From the NCBI RefSeq assembly GCF_900103665.1, contig NZ_FNGY01000003.1, forward strand, positions 62,001 through 126,000: DNA of 64,000 bases, written 5' to 3'. Every line of letters starts with the position of its first letter. Position 1 is the stretch's first letter. Below are positions 8,922 to 16,629 of this stretch, piece by piece. Below the pieces are notes generated by a model that did not search any database, had not been told where the DNA came from, and saw nothing but the letters and a program-made list of their open reading frames with translations. The position numbers and the translations under genes were made by a program. The DNA comes from Pedobacter steynii (GTDB lineage: Bacteria; Bacteroidota; Bacteroidia; Sphingobacteriales; Sphingobacteriaceae).

Positions 8922-9962
8922 CTAATCATTGGCTTCCTCCCCCCATAAAGTAATTATTGTTTTATGTACGTTAAATTCATAATGTATCTTACCGCTACTC
9001 ATAATATGTAGTTGTTCTATAATCTGTTTGATATTTTTATTGTGGAAAGTCGCATTGAAACGGCTCTTCAACATCTTTTCATTTTTCACGTTAAAACTCA
9101 CATTGTAGCTCCTCTCCAGGCGGGTAAGGATGACGCTCAGCAATTCATTTTTAAAGATGAACCGGTTTTCTGTCCAGCTGTTAAGGTCCGCAGCTTTAGT
9201 TTCATTCACTGCGTAGCTCGAATCTCTTAATTTATAGACCAGGTTTTTCCCAGGAGTCAGGAAAGAAAGGTGTGTCAGTTTACCTTCACCTGAAGCAGAG
9301 ACCCCAACTTTTCCCGTACGTACAGAGACACTGAAATGCTGACTTCCCGGATAAGCATCGATATTGAACGACGTTCCCAGTACCCTGGTTTGTAAATTTC
9401 CGCTATGCACAATAAACGGGCGACTGGCATCAGACTTCACTTCAAAAAAGGCCTCTCCTTCCAGGTGAATTTCCCTGGTTTTACCTTTTTCAAAATGTTG
9501 AGGGAAGCTCAGCTTACTCACTGCATTTAAATAAACCACAGAACTATCCGGAAGTAACAGCTTAACTCTTTCCCCTCTTTTGGTGATTTTAGTCATTAAG
9601 GCGATCTGCTGACTTCCTTCTTTTGTTTCTGTTTTTACCGAGTACCAGCCTAAAGCAGCAGCGCAAACCAGGATAAAGGAAGCCGCATATTTTAACCAGG
9701 ATGAATTTGCTTTTTTGCGAAGATCTTCTTCTTCCGCTATCTTTGACCAGACCGATTGCAGCTCTACCTTTGCAGATAATGAATCATCTCTCCAGCTGTT
9801 GTCTTCATTCCATGCCGTTGCAGTCAACTCTTCGAAATATTCGTCTATTTCTTCCTGCCCGCGGATATAGGAAAACAATTCTTCTTCCTGCTCGGGAGTC
9901 GTATTCCCTTCCAGATAAAGTTTAAATAATTTCTTTGTTTCTTCGTTAGTATTCACTTTCAT
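8922..9962 (-). CDS. FecR family anti-sigma factor
   Basis: A 346-residue inner-membrane protein. The N-terminal cytosolic anti-sigma region (about 1-85, LFKLYLEGNTTPEQEEELFSY) is followed by one membrane helix (about 88-107, YAASFILVCAAALGWYSV), a periplasmic FecR domain (about 120-220, ITKRGERVKLLLPDSSVVYL, GEAFFEVKSDASRPFIVHSG, VLGTSFNIDAY) and a C-terminal DUF4974-like STN-fold domain (about 265-340). Such proteins hold the ECF sigma factor inactive until the loaded receptor contacts the periplasmic part. It lies between the sigma gene and the receptor on the same strand. Family assignment is very secure; partners are inferred from position. Confidence 0.93.
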   Translation of the reverse strand: MKVNTNEETKKLFKLYLEGNTTPEQEEELFSYIRGQEEIDEYFEELTATAWNEDNSWRDDSLSAKVELQSVWSKIAEEEDLRKKANSSWLKYAASFILVCAAALGWYSVKTETKEGSQQIALMTKITKRGERVKLLLPDSSVVYLNAVSKLSFPQHFEKGKTREIHLEGEAFFEVKSDASRPFIVHSGNLQTRVLGTSFNIDAYPGSQHFSVSVRTGKVGVSASGEGKLTHLSFLTPGKNLVYKLRDSSYAVNETKAADLNSWTENRFIFKNELLSVILTRLERSYNVSFNVKNEKMLKSRFNATFHNKNIKQIIEQLHIMSSGKIHYEFNVHKTIITLWGEEAND

Positions 9963-10080
9963 TACTTTAAGACGGCTAAACTTCTGCCTGTCTATAAGTA
10001 TATACCCCGCTAAATGGCCAGATGTCTAGTCGGGAATGAAATAAATTTTAAATAATTCACAAAACATTGATAATCAACAC

Positions 10081-10114
10081 AAAAAAAAACAGCCTCTTGA
10101 ATTTCAAAAGGCTG
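10081..10114 (-). terminator. Terminator after the ECF sigma gene
   Basis: Stem CAGCCTCTTGA (10090-10100) with TCAAAAGGCTG (10104-10114), one mismatch. On the minus strand it is followed by a run of nine T. It sits 25 nt after the sigma factor stop, so the sigma gene and fecR are probably separate transcription units. Confidence 0.75.
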
Positions 10115-10138
10115 CTCTTAAAGAGGGGGTTGATTAAT

Positions 10139-10732
10139 TTAAAAGACCGAGAGTATAATAGACCATATCAATACCGTTTCCGGCGTATGGATTCTGAAAT
10201 ATTGCCTGATATGGTTCAAAGATTTGGCCATGTGGCTATGGACTGTATTTTTAGAAATGTTCAATTGATTGGAAATGTGTTCATACGTGGCCCCTTCTTC
10301 ACGGCTCAGCTTAAACACCTTTTTACTTTGTGGCGGTAAACTATTGATTGCCCTTTCGGCCAGATTCCGGTAATCCTTTAAATCCATAAAACTGGCCACA
10401 GGATCATAAACCTGTTCTATCTTCAATTGTTCATTCTGATAGGCATCCGCTTTAGCTTTACGCTGAAACTCTTTGAACACCAGATTTCTGGTGATCGTTA
10501 ACAAAAAAGCATCAAAATCACGGGATTCATCTATCGTATGTTTGTATTTCCAAAGGCGTACAAAGACGAGTTGGGTTAGCTCAGTCGCGGATTCAGAACA
10601 CCTCACAAAACGATAAGCAAACTGATGAACTTTCCCCTTATAACGATAATACAACTCATTAAAGGCAGCGGTATCACCTTCGCGAAGCAAAACAACTAAT
10701 TTCTCAAGCAAGGATTTGTCTAACTGTTTCAA
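10139..10732 (-). CDS. ECF RNA polymerase sigma factor, FecI-like (Bacteroidota family 1)
   Basis: A 197-residue sigma-70 family protein with region 2 (about 20-90: FNELYYRYKGKVHQFAYRFV, AFLLTITRNLVFKEFQRKAK) and region 4 (about 125-178: INSLPPQSKKVFKLSREEGA, YEHISNQLNISKNTVHSHMA, a helix-turn-helix). It lacks region 1 and region 3, as expected for an ECF factor. It should direct transcription of the receptor/lipoprotein genes downstream when released by FecR. The C-terminal tail (TVLIWSIILSVF) is unusually hydrophobic and may touch the membrane, a feature seen in several Bacteroidota ECF sigmas. A T-tailed hairpin separates it from fecR. Confidence 0.93.
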   Translation of the reverse strand: MKQLDKSLLEKLVVLLREGDTAAFNELYYRYKGKVHQFAYRFVRCSESATELTQLVFVRLWKYKHTIDESRDFDAFLLTITRNLVFKEFQRKAKADAYQNEQLKIEQVYDPVASFMDLKDYRNLAERAINSLPPQSKKVFKLSREEGATYEHISNQLNISKNTVHSHMAKSLNHIRQYFRIHTPETVLIWSIILSVF

Positions 10733-10844
10733 GATATATAGGGATAAAATTTCTTCAGTTTTTATACCTCCGAAATTAGCTTCCCTATTTTAACTTAGTA
10801 TTAAGCCTAAATCAAATGTGTTAACGTCTTTTCTATTTTTAAGA

Positions 10845-12251
10845 TTACCGGTGAGTAAGCACAATACTCCTGCTTGCTTTACTAAGATGACTATCGGAGA
10901 GGACAACGCTATTTTGGGGAGCAGATTTAGGTTCAGCAAGAGAAGAAAGCTTCTGGCCAATCTTTCCCTGTGATGAAATCTGAGCCAAAGCTTTACCTAA
11001 CAAAGCATCATTCACATTTCCAAATGGAACCAATGGAAGTACCGAAAATTCGCTGACTTCTGTGTCCGGAAGAATTCCGGTCTGGTATCCACCCTGCCCT
11101 TGTGCATTGAATAATTTATAGATGATCGGATACATCTCCCAATCTACCTGTTTAGGGCTCCGCTCATCCCGGATTAAAAAACTGGCTTCGTCTTTACCCA
11201 TTGTTTTTTCTCCAATTACTTTTACCTGCATATAAGGTTTAAGGTTATTGATCAGCACTTCCGATGCGGAGGCGGTGGCTCCTGTTGCCAGTACAAAAAT
11301 CCGCTTCATACTGATGTTACTTTGAAGAAGCGAATTGAACTCCACCCTTTTATCGAAGGTTGCAGCCGCACCAATGGATTCTTTCCTTTGTCCGCCATTC
11401 TTATTTCCCTTATAAGTGATAAAATCTGTATTGTAATTTATTCCCGGGGCAATCATCGCGCAAAGCCCTGCAGCTTCTGATACATCTCCACCGGAATTAT
11501 ACCGCAGGTCTATGATCAGGTCTGAAACTGCATCGTTTTTAAATCCGGAGAAAACAGGAATAAGGGTCCTGCTTAAGCCTCCCGAGAAACCATCAATGTA
11601 GACATATCCAATTTTCGCCCCTCCCCATTCTATCACCTGATGAACCGGAGGCTGATCAAAAGTTAAGCCTGCAATCATATTCAGCTCCGGTTGATCAGTA
11701 TATATCCCTTCTTTTAGTTCTGTCAGCGTCAGTTTAGTTGTCCTGCCGGTAAGCAACTCCTGATCAAGTGTAGCCACATTACTATTGTTAAAGGTTTTCC
11801 CGTTAATTTTACGAATATAAGCGCCTCTTTTAAGGCCATATCTTTCTGCAGGGGATCCTTTCAAAACACATTTTATCAGTCCAAAAACCTGCTGACTGAG
11901 CGGCTCCTGAATAACCGCATAATCAAAGCCATATAGCGAACGGGAACTTGGGGCACCTGCCTGATTGGGCAGATAAAGCTGAGAAAAACGATCGCTGGTA
12001 TTTCTTACCGAATTAAAAAAACTCGTTGGTAACTGCCCTAAATCAGGTTTCTTCGGCAATTCACTGGCCCAATAATAATAGCGATTAAGGCTATCCAGGA
12101 TCCAGGTATTGATTTGCTCATTACTTCCCTGTGGATATTCCTTTTTTATATTGTCCTTTTTACAGGCCCCTGATATCATTATTAATCCTATACAAAATCC
12201 CGACATCAGGAGTTTGATCAGCTGATACCCCCTGCCATTTTGAATTTCCAT
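10845..12251 (-). CDS. S41 family peptidase (C-terminal processing protease type), lipoprotein
   Basis: A 468-residue exported protease. It has a lipoprotein-type N-terminus (LLMSGFCIGLIMISGACKKD, Cys about 30), an N-terminal helical cap (NTWILDSLNRYYYWASELPK), a PDZ-like segment (about 130-195, VLKGSPAERYGLKRGAYIRK), and the S41 core. Core motifs are GYVYIDGF, DLIIDLRYNSGGDVSEAAGL and LATGATASASEVLINNL, whose central Ser is the expected nucleophile, followed by GEKTMGKDEASF, which contains the likely general-base Lys. It acts in the periplasm or on the cell surface. Similar lipoprotein S41 peptidases are common in Bacteroidota, and substrates are unknown. It is transcribed alone from a -7 box at 12284-12291. 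Confidence 0.9.
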   Translation of the reverse strand: MEIQNGRGYQLIKLLMSGFCIGLIMISGACKKDNIKKEYPQGSNEQINTWILDSLNRYYYWASELPKKPDLGQLPTSFFNSVRNTSDRFSQLYLPNQAGAPSSRSLYGFDYAVIQEPLSQQVFGLIKCVLKGSPAERYGLKRGAYIRKINGKTFNNSNVATLDQELLTGRTTKLTLTELKEGIYTDQPELNMIAGLTFDQPPVHQVIEWGGAKIGYVYIDGFSGGLSRTLIPVFSGFKNDAVSDLIIDLRYNSGGDVSEAAGLCAMIAPGINYNTDFITYKGNKNGGQRKESIGAAATFDKRVEFNSLLQSNISMKRIFVLATGATASASEVLINNLKPYMQVKVIGEKTMGKDEASFLIRDERSPKQVDWEMYPIIYKLFNAQGQGGYQTGILPDTEVSEFSVLPLVPFGNVNDALLGKALAQISSQGKIGQKLSSLAEPKSAPQNSVVLSDSHLSKASRSIVLTHR

Positions 12252-12283
12252 TTGAATTGCGTTAAGCTTTGATTATTGAAAGA

Positions 12284-12291
12284 CAAATTTA
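12284..12291 (-). promoter_or_regulatory. -7 box upstream of the S41 peptidase
   Basis: Minus strand 12291-12284 reads TAAATTTG, an exact TAnnTTTG match, 32 nt before the ATG at 12251. A TTTG lies upstream at 12310-12307, but only about 15 nt away, shorter than the usual -33/-7 spacing. Confidence 0.5.
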
Positions 12292-12425
12292 ATCGCTTAC
12301 TATAAACAAATTGTTAAGCCCTCTTCAATTCCAACTCATTTACAAGGAGTTAAAAACCGCTATTTCCGGCAATGGCTATGCTTCAAAAAAGAACCATTAA
12401 ACGAAACTCCTTTTCTGAATCTCTT

Positions 12426-12568
12426 TATCTTTGCAAAGCAGAATTACCTTCGGCCCTCAGCGTAGTAAAGCCGGATTTTAACCTAAAAACATGAGTTACC
12501 TTACAGCATGGAATTTCGGCTTCAAGGATACCATGCCCGAATCGAAAGGCATGTATTACAAGAGATGA
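12426..12568 (+). other. Possible small transcription unit with a 25-codon ORF in a 323-nt intergenic gap
   Basis: The gap 12252-12574 lies between two minus-strand genes. On the plus strand it holds an exact -7 box TATCTTTG (12426-12433) and, 57 nt later, an ATG at 12491. That ATG opens a 25-codon ORF ending at 12568 (starts MSYLTAWNFGFKDTMPESKG, ends MYYKR). No ribosome-binding site is obvious and I do not recognise the peptide. It could be a small protein, a decayed gene start, or chance. The rest of the gap shows no further feature I can support. Confidence 0.25.
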
Positions 12569-12574
12569 CCCTGA

Positions 12575-13474
12575 TTAACCAGCAGTAACATCTTCCCAGA
12601 CTACGGCACTAATCCTCCAGCCCTCCCAGGTTTTAATAAACTGAAAGATCTTATTTCCGGATGCCTTAAATGAAGTTCCATTTAAAGCACCGCTTTTTTC
12701 ATATTTTGAAAAGCGCTGTGCGATGTTTCCAGAGATTTTTGTTTCTGCAAGGGTTTCCCATTCTTTAAATTCTTTTAACGTTCCATCAGAAAGTATTTTC
12801 CTTCTGGGGGCGATGAAAGATTGTAAATGATAAACCTCCTCTTCCAGACCTGTTTTCTTAATGAAAATGGCTTCCGGCAAACAGGTTTCGTTAATCATTC
12901 CCCAGTCCGGCTGGTCCTCATTTGTATTGTTAAAAATGCCAAAGAAACGATGGGTAAGCTGATTTAACAAGAGCTCATCCACCCCGACGTTATACAGAAA
13001 CAGCTCCTTTCCCTCTACTTTTATTTCCTTATCCAGAACCAAACCGAGGCGTTCTAAAAGCTGAATAGAACTACTATTGTGCTTCAGGGTTGTAGCCAGG
13101 ATCTTCGTATGTACAGCAAGTGTAGAAGGATGATTTAAAACCGCTGATGCTGCTTCAAAGGCATATCCTTTTCCGTTATAGTCTGGAAGAAAAGCGAAAC
13201 CAATATCATGATGATCAAGATAATCGCGCTTGATCATGCTGACCATTCCAATGGGAACATTTCCACCTTTAAGCCGTACTGCGGAGTAGCTGAAATTAGG
13301 ATTATCTATAATTTTCCGGATGTACACTTCCGCTTCCTGTTTATTGTTTACATTCCTCTCGCCAATAAACTTTTTCCAGCCTTCCGTATTCAATAACTTC
13401 AAAATAAATTCAGCATCATCTAAAGTCATTTCAGCGATGAAGAGGCGATCGGTCGATATCATTAGTTCTTTCAT
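12575..13474 (-). CDS. GNAT acetyltransferase fused to an NTF2/SnoaL-like domain
   Basis: A 299-residue, two-domain protein. Residues about 1-165 form a RimJ/RimL-type GNAT N-acetyltransferase (TDRLFIAEMTLDDAEFILKL, PIGMVSMIKRDYLDHHDIGF, FLPDYNGKGYAFEAASAVLN as the acetyl-CoA loop, LATTLKHNSSSIQLLERLGL). Residues about 175-299 are a DUF4440/SnoaL-like NTF2 fold (QLTHRFFGIFNNTNEDQPDW, VYHLQSFIAPRRKILSDGTL, AQRFSKYEKSGALNG, KTWEGWRISAVVWED). The first domain would transfer acetyl from acetyl-CoA to an amine, and the second may bind a small ligand. The two domains usually occur in separate proteins. Substrate is unknown. Confidence 0.85.
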   Translation of the reverse strand: MKELMISTDRLFIAEMTLDDAEFILKLLNTEGWKKFIGERNVNNKQEAEVYIRKIIDNPNFSYSAVRLKGGNVPIGMVSMIKRDYLDHHDIGFAFLPDYNGKGYAFEAASAVLNHPSTLAVHTKILATTLKHNSSSIQLLERLGLVLDKEIKVEGKELFLYNVGVDELLLNQLTHRFFGIFNNTNEDQPDWGMINETCLPEAIFIKKTGLEEEVYHLQSFIAPRRKILSDGTLKEFKEWETLAETKISGNIAQRFSKYEKSGALNGTSFKASGNKIFQFIKTWEGWRISAVVWEDVTAG

Positions 13475-13729
13475 ATAGATGTCATATCTGTTTAATCTTT
13501 TTATCAGTGCTCATTCCTTTTTCCCTTGCCTCACAAACCTTAATGATCTGACTTATTGTCCATTTCAAAATTATAAATCATTTTAAATAAATACTTCCTA
13601 ATTCAGGAATTGTTTTAAACAATCCGAAAACGCAACATCCGCTGCAAAATCCGCTATGAAAATCCAATATTGTGTGTACTTTGCTCCCCTCGATGAAATA
13701 AATAGTAAAAACAAATTCCTAAAGAGAAA

Positions 13730-13792
13730 ATGAAACCATCATGATCTTACAGATCACATAACGACTGATTACCAGGATCATGATAGCTTCAT
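13730..13792 (+). promoter_or_regulatory. Conserved inverted-repeat leader element, copy B (upstream of the reductase gene)
   Basis: A 63-nt element ending 26 nt before the ATG at 13819. Its 5' part ATGAAACCATCATGATCTTA (continuing CAGAT) and its 3' part ATCATGATAGCTTCAT can pair as a 16-bp arm with two mismatches. Both parts contain the self-palindrome ATCATGAT. The same element occurs in the same orientation upstream of the ferritin-like gene pair (29917-29974): 24 of 25 nt match in the 5' part and 15 of 16 in the 3' part, and a central TAACGA is also shared. A GTACTTTG (13676-13683) could be the -7 box, which would place the element in the 5' UTR. It is a candidate operator or structured RNA leader; nature unknown. 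The rest of the 13475-13818 gap shows nothing else I can support. Confidence 0.6.
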
Positions 13793-13818
13793 AACCAAAA
13801 ATAAAAAATCACATTCTA

Positions 13819-14763
13819 ATGAAAACAAAAGAACTGACTATAATAGGACTTGGTGGTGTTGGAGGTTATTTCGGGTTTAAACTCGCTCAGAAATATGCTT
13901 CATCCGATGCGGCGAACATTTCATTTGTTGCCAGGGCGCAAACCTATGAGGTCGTAAAAGAAAAAGGGCTGACCTTACTTTCTGCAGAACATGCAAACCC
14001 GGTTGCCCATCCCCATCAGATCTACCGCAATGTAGCAGAATTGCCTGTAACCAATGTATTCATCCTTTGTGTAAAGGAATACGATCTGGAAAACATTTGC
14101 CTGCAGTTAAAATCCAGCATTAAGGAAGACACTGTTGTTTTACCTTTAATGAACGGGGTAGATATCTATGAGCGGATTCGTAAGATTATTTCTAATGGGA
14201 TCGTGCTTCCCTCCTGCGTATATGTAGCCTCCCATATTAAAGAAAAGGGAATAGTAGAGCATAAAGGCAATCCAGGTAAAATTGTAATGGGTAGAGACCC
14301 TGAAAATCCGCAATATGATGCATTGGAAATTGCGGAGCTGCTAAAAGACGCCGGTATTGACCTGGATTATAAAGAAAATTCCTTCCCGGATATCTGGACA
14401 AAATATTTCTTCATTGCCAGCTTTGGCTTAGTCACAGCGCGATACAATAAGTCAATCGGACAGGTAGTGGAAGAATCTGCACTCCATGAAAGGGCATCGC
14501 TGATAATGAAAGAGATTGAAGCGATAGCGAAAAGGAAAGGAATTGCGATTTCTGAAGACATCATTGAGAAGACCTTCCAAAAAGCCGCATCTTTTCCTTA
14601 TCAGACGCCTACCTCTTTGCAGTTGGATGTACAATCCGGAAAAGCAAATACAGAACTCGAATTATTTGCCGGAGCCATTATTGATTATGGCAAAGCCCTG
14701 GAAATTCCGGTCGCAGAAACCCAGCAGATTTACCATGAAATCAAAGAAGGATTACGCAGTTAA
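13819..14763 (+). CDS. panE: Ketopantoate reductase family protein (2-dehydropantoate 2-reductase)
   Basis: A 314-residue NAD(P)H-dependent reductase. The N-terminal Rossmann fold has IIGLGGVGGYFGFKLAQKY (glycine-rich loop about residues 8-16) and NVFILCVKEYDLENI; the family Asn is in LPLMNGVDIYERI. The C-terminal helical domain (about 190-305) carries the catalytic Lys region DIWTKYFFIASFGLVTARYN and the substrate-side PTSLQLDVQSGKANTELELF motif. The family converts 2-dehydropantoate to pantoate in coenzyme A synthesis, but it has many relatives with other 2-ketoacid substrates, so the symbol is tentative. It stands alone with a long structured leader (13730-13792) shared with the ferritin operon, which is unusual for a biosynthetic gene. 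Confidence 0.82.
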   Translation: MKTKELTIIGLGGVGGYFGFKLAQKYASSDAANISFVARAQTYEVVKEKGLTLLSAEHANPVAHPHQIYRNVAELPVTNVFILCVKEYDLENICLQLKSSIKEDTVVLPLMNGVDIYERIRKIISNGIVLPSCVYVASHIKEKGIVEHKGNPGKIVMGRDPENPQYDALEIAELLKDAGIDLDYKENSFPDIWTKYFFIASFGLVTARYNKSIGQVVEESALHERASLIMKEIEAIAKRKGIAISEDIIEKTFQKAASFPYQTPTSLQLDVQSGKANTELELFAGAIIDYGKALEIPVAETQQIYHEIKEGLRS

Positions 14764-14856
14764 ATCTTCCGGCTAAACTCTAAAAAATAACGTATTTTTA
14801 AGTACCGGATACTGGATCATTCTATAGAGGAAACAAAATCGGAACTGCTTCGGATA

Positions 14857-14945
14857 AAGCCCGGATAGAACAGGGATCAAACAGGGATAGAACACGGATA
14901 GAACAGGGACAAATTCCGTGTTTGATCCCTGTTCTATCCGGGCTT
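14857..14945. repeat. Long perfect inverted repeat with internal tandem motifs
   Basis: Arms 14857-14883 and 14919-14945 are perfect reverse complements over 27 nt, with a 35-nt spacer. The left side and spacer also hold three copies of the core GGATAGAACA followed by GGGA or CGGA, so several alternative hairpins are possible. It lies in the convergent gap between the reductase gene (plus, ends 14763) and the MFS gene (minus, ends 15034). It could serve as a bidirectional terminator or be a REP/MITE-like repeat. The remainder of the 270-nt gap shows nothing else. Confidence 0.75.
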
Positions 14946-15033
14946 GATTCTGCTTTCATTCTACCTTATTCCGAACGAGCCCGTAACCAGGAAAATCATT
15001 GTTATTACCCTCTGTAAAATCAACTCATTTCTC

Positions 15034-16629
15034 TTAAAATCCAGCGGGTGCAGGATGTTTTCCTTTTACATTAATTATCGTCCTGCTAATGACTGGTTGC
15101 AAGGCAATCAATACGATGGTAATCAGGCATAGTATGGCAATCATTTCGTAGTAATCAATACAAAACTGAAGGAAGGCCTGCTTCTGAACGGCTTTGTTTA
15201 GTAAGCCAGTGGCCACTTTAGCCGCCTGATCTTTCAACATGCCATGACCTGATAAGGTCGACTGGTAAATCTGCAACCGCTCTGCCAGGCCGAAATCAAG
15301 GAAAGACAGTCCTTTCCCCATATCCTTACTATGACCTCCTTTAAAATACAGCTGGCAATAATTGATCAGTGACACACTCAGGCTGAACGCAGAGAATCGA
15401 ACAAAAACCCCTACTGAAGCTGCAGATTGCCCCATTTGTACCGGCACAGCAGAAACAATGAACATCACAATCGGCGACATCACCATTCCTGCTCCCAGGC
15501 CCTGAAGAAACAAAGGGATAATAAATGTTTCCGCATCAGCTTCCGTAGCGAAGAGAAAACACATCATTCCAAAAAACACCATTAATAAAACGAAACCCGC
15601 AATCCATAAAATCCGCAGCATCTTTTGCAGGATTAAAAACCGGATGGCAATAAAAGAGCCGGTGATGATTCCCAGAATATTATAAATCATCAGTTCATTT
15701 GCATGTAGTGAATCCATCCCTAAAACCGTGATAAAATAAGTAGTGGTTAATCCGAACGCTCCCCGGATCAGGTAAAGGATCACCAGAAAAACAATCCCGA
15801 TACTAAAATTCCGGTATTTAAATACCGCCAGATCTACTGTAGGACGTTTTAATGATCGCTGTCTCAGAACGGAGGTCAGAAACAACAATAAAATGGCGAC
15901 AATGCTGTACACCATCCCTGAATCTTCCAGCCAGTCTTTTTGCTGCCCATAGATCAATACATAGGCGATGAGTACAAGCATCACCACAAACAATAAAAAA
16001 CTGGCCCAGTCTAATTGATATAAAGGTTTTTTCCGGAAAATGTGAACCCTGTTTAAGATCATGAATAGCAAGGCCGCACTGGGAAGAAAGCAAAAAATGA
16101 TCGCCTTATACAAAACACTATATTCAAAATTTTCCACCAAAGGTGCCGCAAATAACGCCGTTACGGGAGATACACACAGGATCATCGCATAAAATATCGT
16201 ATAGCCTACTTCTCTGGCATGTTCTGATTTTAGCCGTCCGAACAGTAGATTTAAGCAGATGCTCGTAATTCCGCAGTTCACCAATCCCTGTAAAAACCGG
16301 AAAGTAAAGACCAGCCAGATCTCCCGGGTATGGTAACAGCAATAGGCAATTAAAATCTCCAGTACAATACAGATCAGTAAATACTCTTTGGTCACGATCC
16401 GTTCAAAGAACCTCCGTTCTACCCCCGCAAAACTGGCAACAGCTGCGTAAAACAAGAGCAAAGAAAACTGCACATCTGCCGGTTCCATCCCATAATATCC
16501 CGCAGCAGCACTTCCATCAGCTGTAGATAAGGCAAACAGCAACACAGACGACAGCAGCAGCAGCATGATGCTCAGCCGGATCAGCCATTCCGGCACCCAG
16601 GATTTAAAAATGGGTACCGCCTTAATCAT
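15034..16629 (-). CDS. MFS efflux transporter, EmrB/DHA2-like component of a tripartite pump
   Basis: A 531-residue polytopic inner-membrane protein with about 14 predicted hydrophobic helices, the DHA2 pattern (for example LSIMLLLLSSVLLFALSTAD near the N-terminus and MIAILCLITIVLIALQPVIS near the C-terminus). The periplasmic loop near YFKGGHSKDMGKGLSFLDFG and the final TM with a short basic tail fit EmrB-like exporters. It overlaps the HlyD-type adaptor gene by 8 nt and follows a TolC-type gene, so the three form one proton-driven pump across both membranes. Likely substrates are hydrophobic drugs or fatty-acid-like compounds, inferred from the family. Sequence similarity to classic EmrB is limited, as usual for Bacteroidota members. 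Confidence 0.88.
   Translation of the reverse strand: MIKAVPIFKSWVPEWLIRLSIMLLLLSSVLLFALSTADGSAAAGYYGMEPADVQFSLLLFYAAVASFAGVERRFFERIVTKEYLLICIVLEILIAYCCYHTREIWLVFTFRFLQGLVNCGITSICLNLLFGRLKSEHAREVGYTIFYAMILCVSPVTALFAAPLVENFEYSVLYKAIIFCFLPSAALLFMILNRVHIFRKKPLYQLDWASFLLFVVMLVLIAYVLIYGQQKDWLEDSGMVYSIVAILLLFLTSVLRQRSLKRPTVDLAVFKYRNFSIGIVFLVILYLIRGAFGLTTTYFITVLGMDSLHANELMIYNILGIITGSFIAIRFLILQKMLRILWIAGFVLLMVFFGMMCFLFATEADAETFIIPLFLQGLGAGMVMSPIVMFIVSAVPVQMGQSAASVGVFVRFSAFSLSVSLINYCQLYFKGGHSKDMGKGLSFLDFGLAERLQIYQSTLSGHGMLKDQAAKVATGLLNKAVQKQAFLQFCIDYYEMIAILCLITIVLIALQPVISRTIINVKGKHPAPAGF

Noticed and set aside
14859..14943. Repeated GGATAGAACA units as a CRISPR array
   Set aside because: Units are 10-20 nt and nested in one inverted repeat; no regular spacers and no cas genes.
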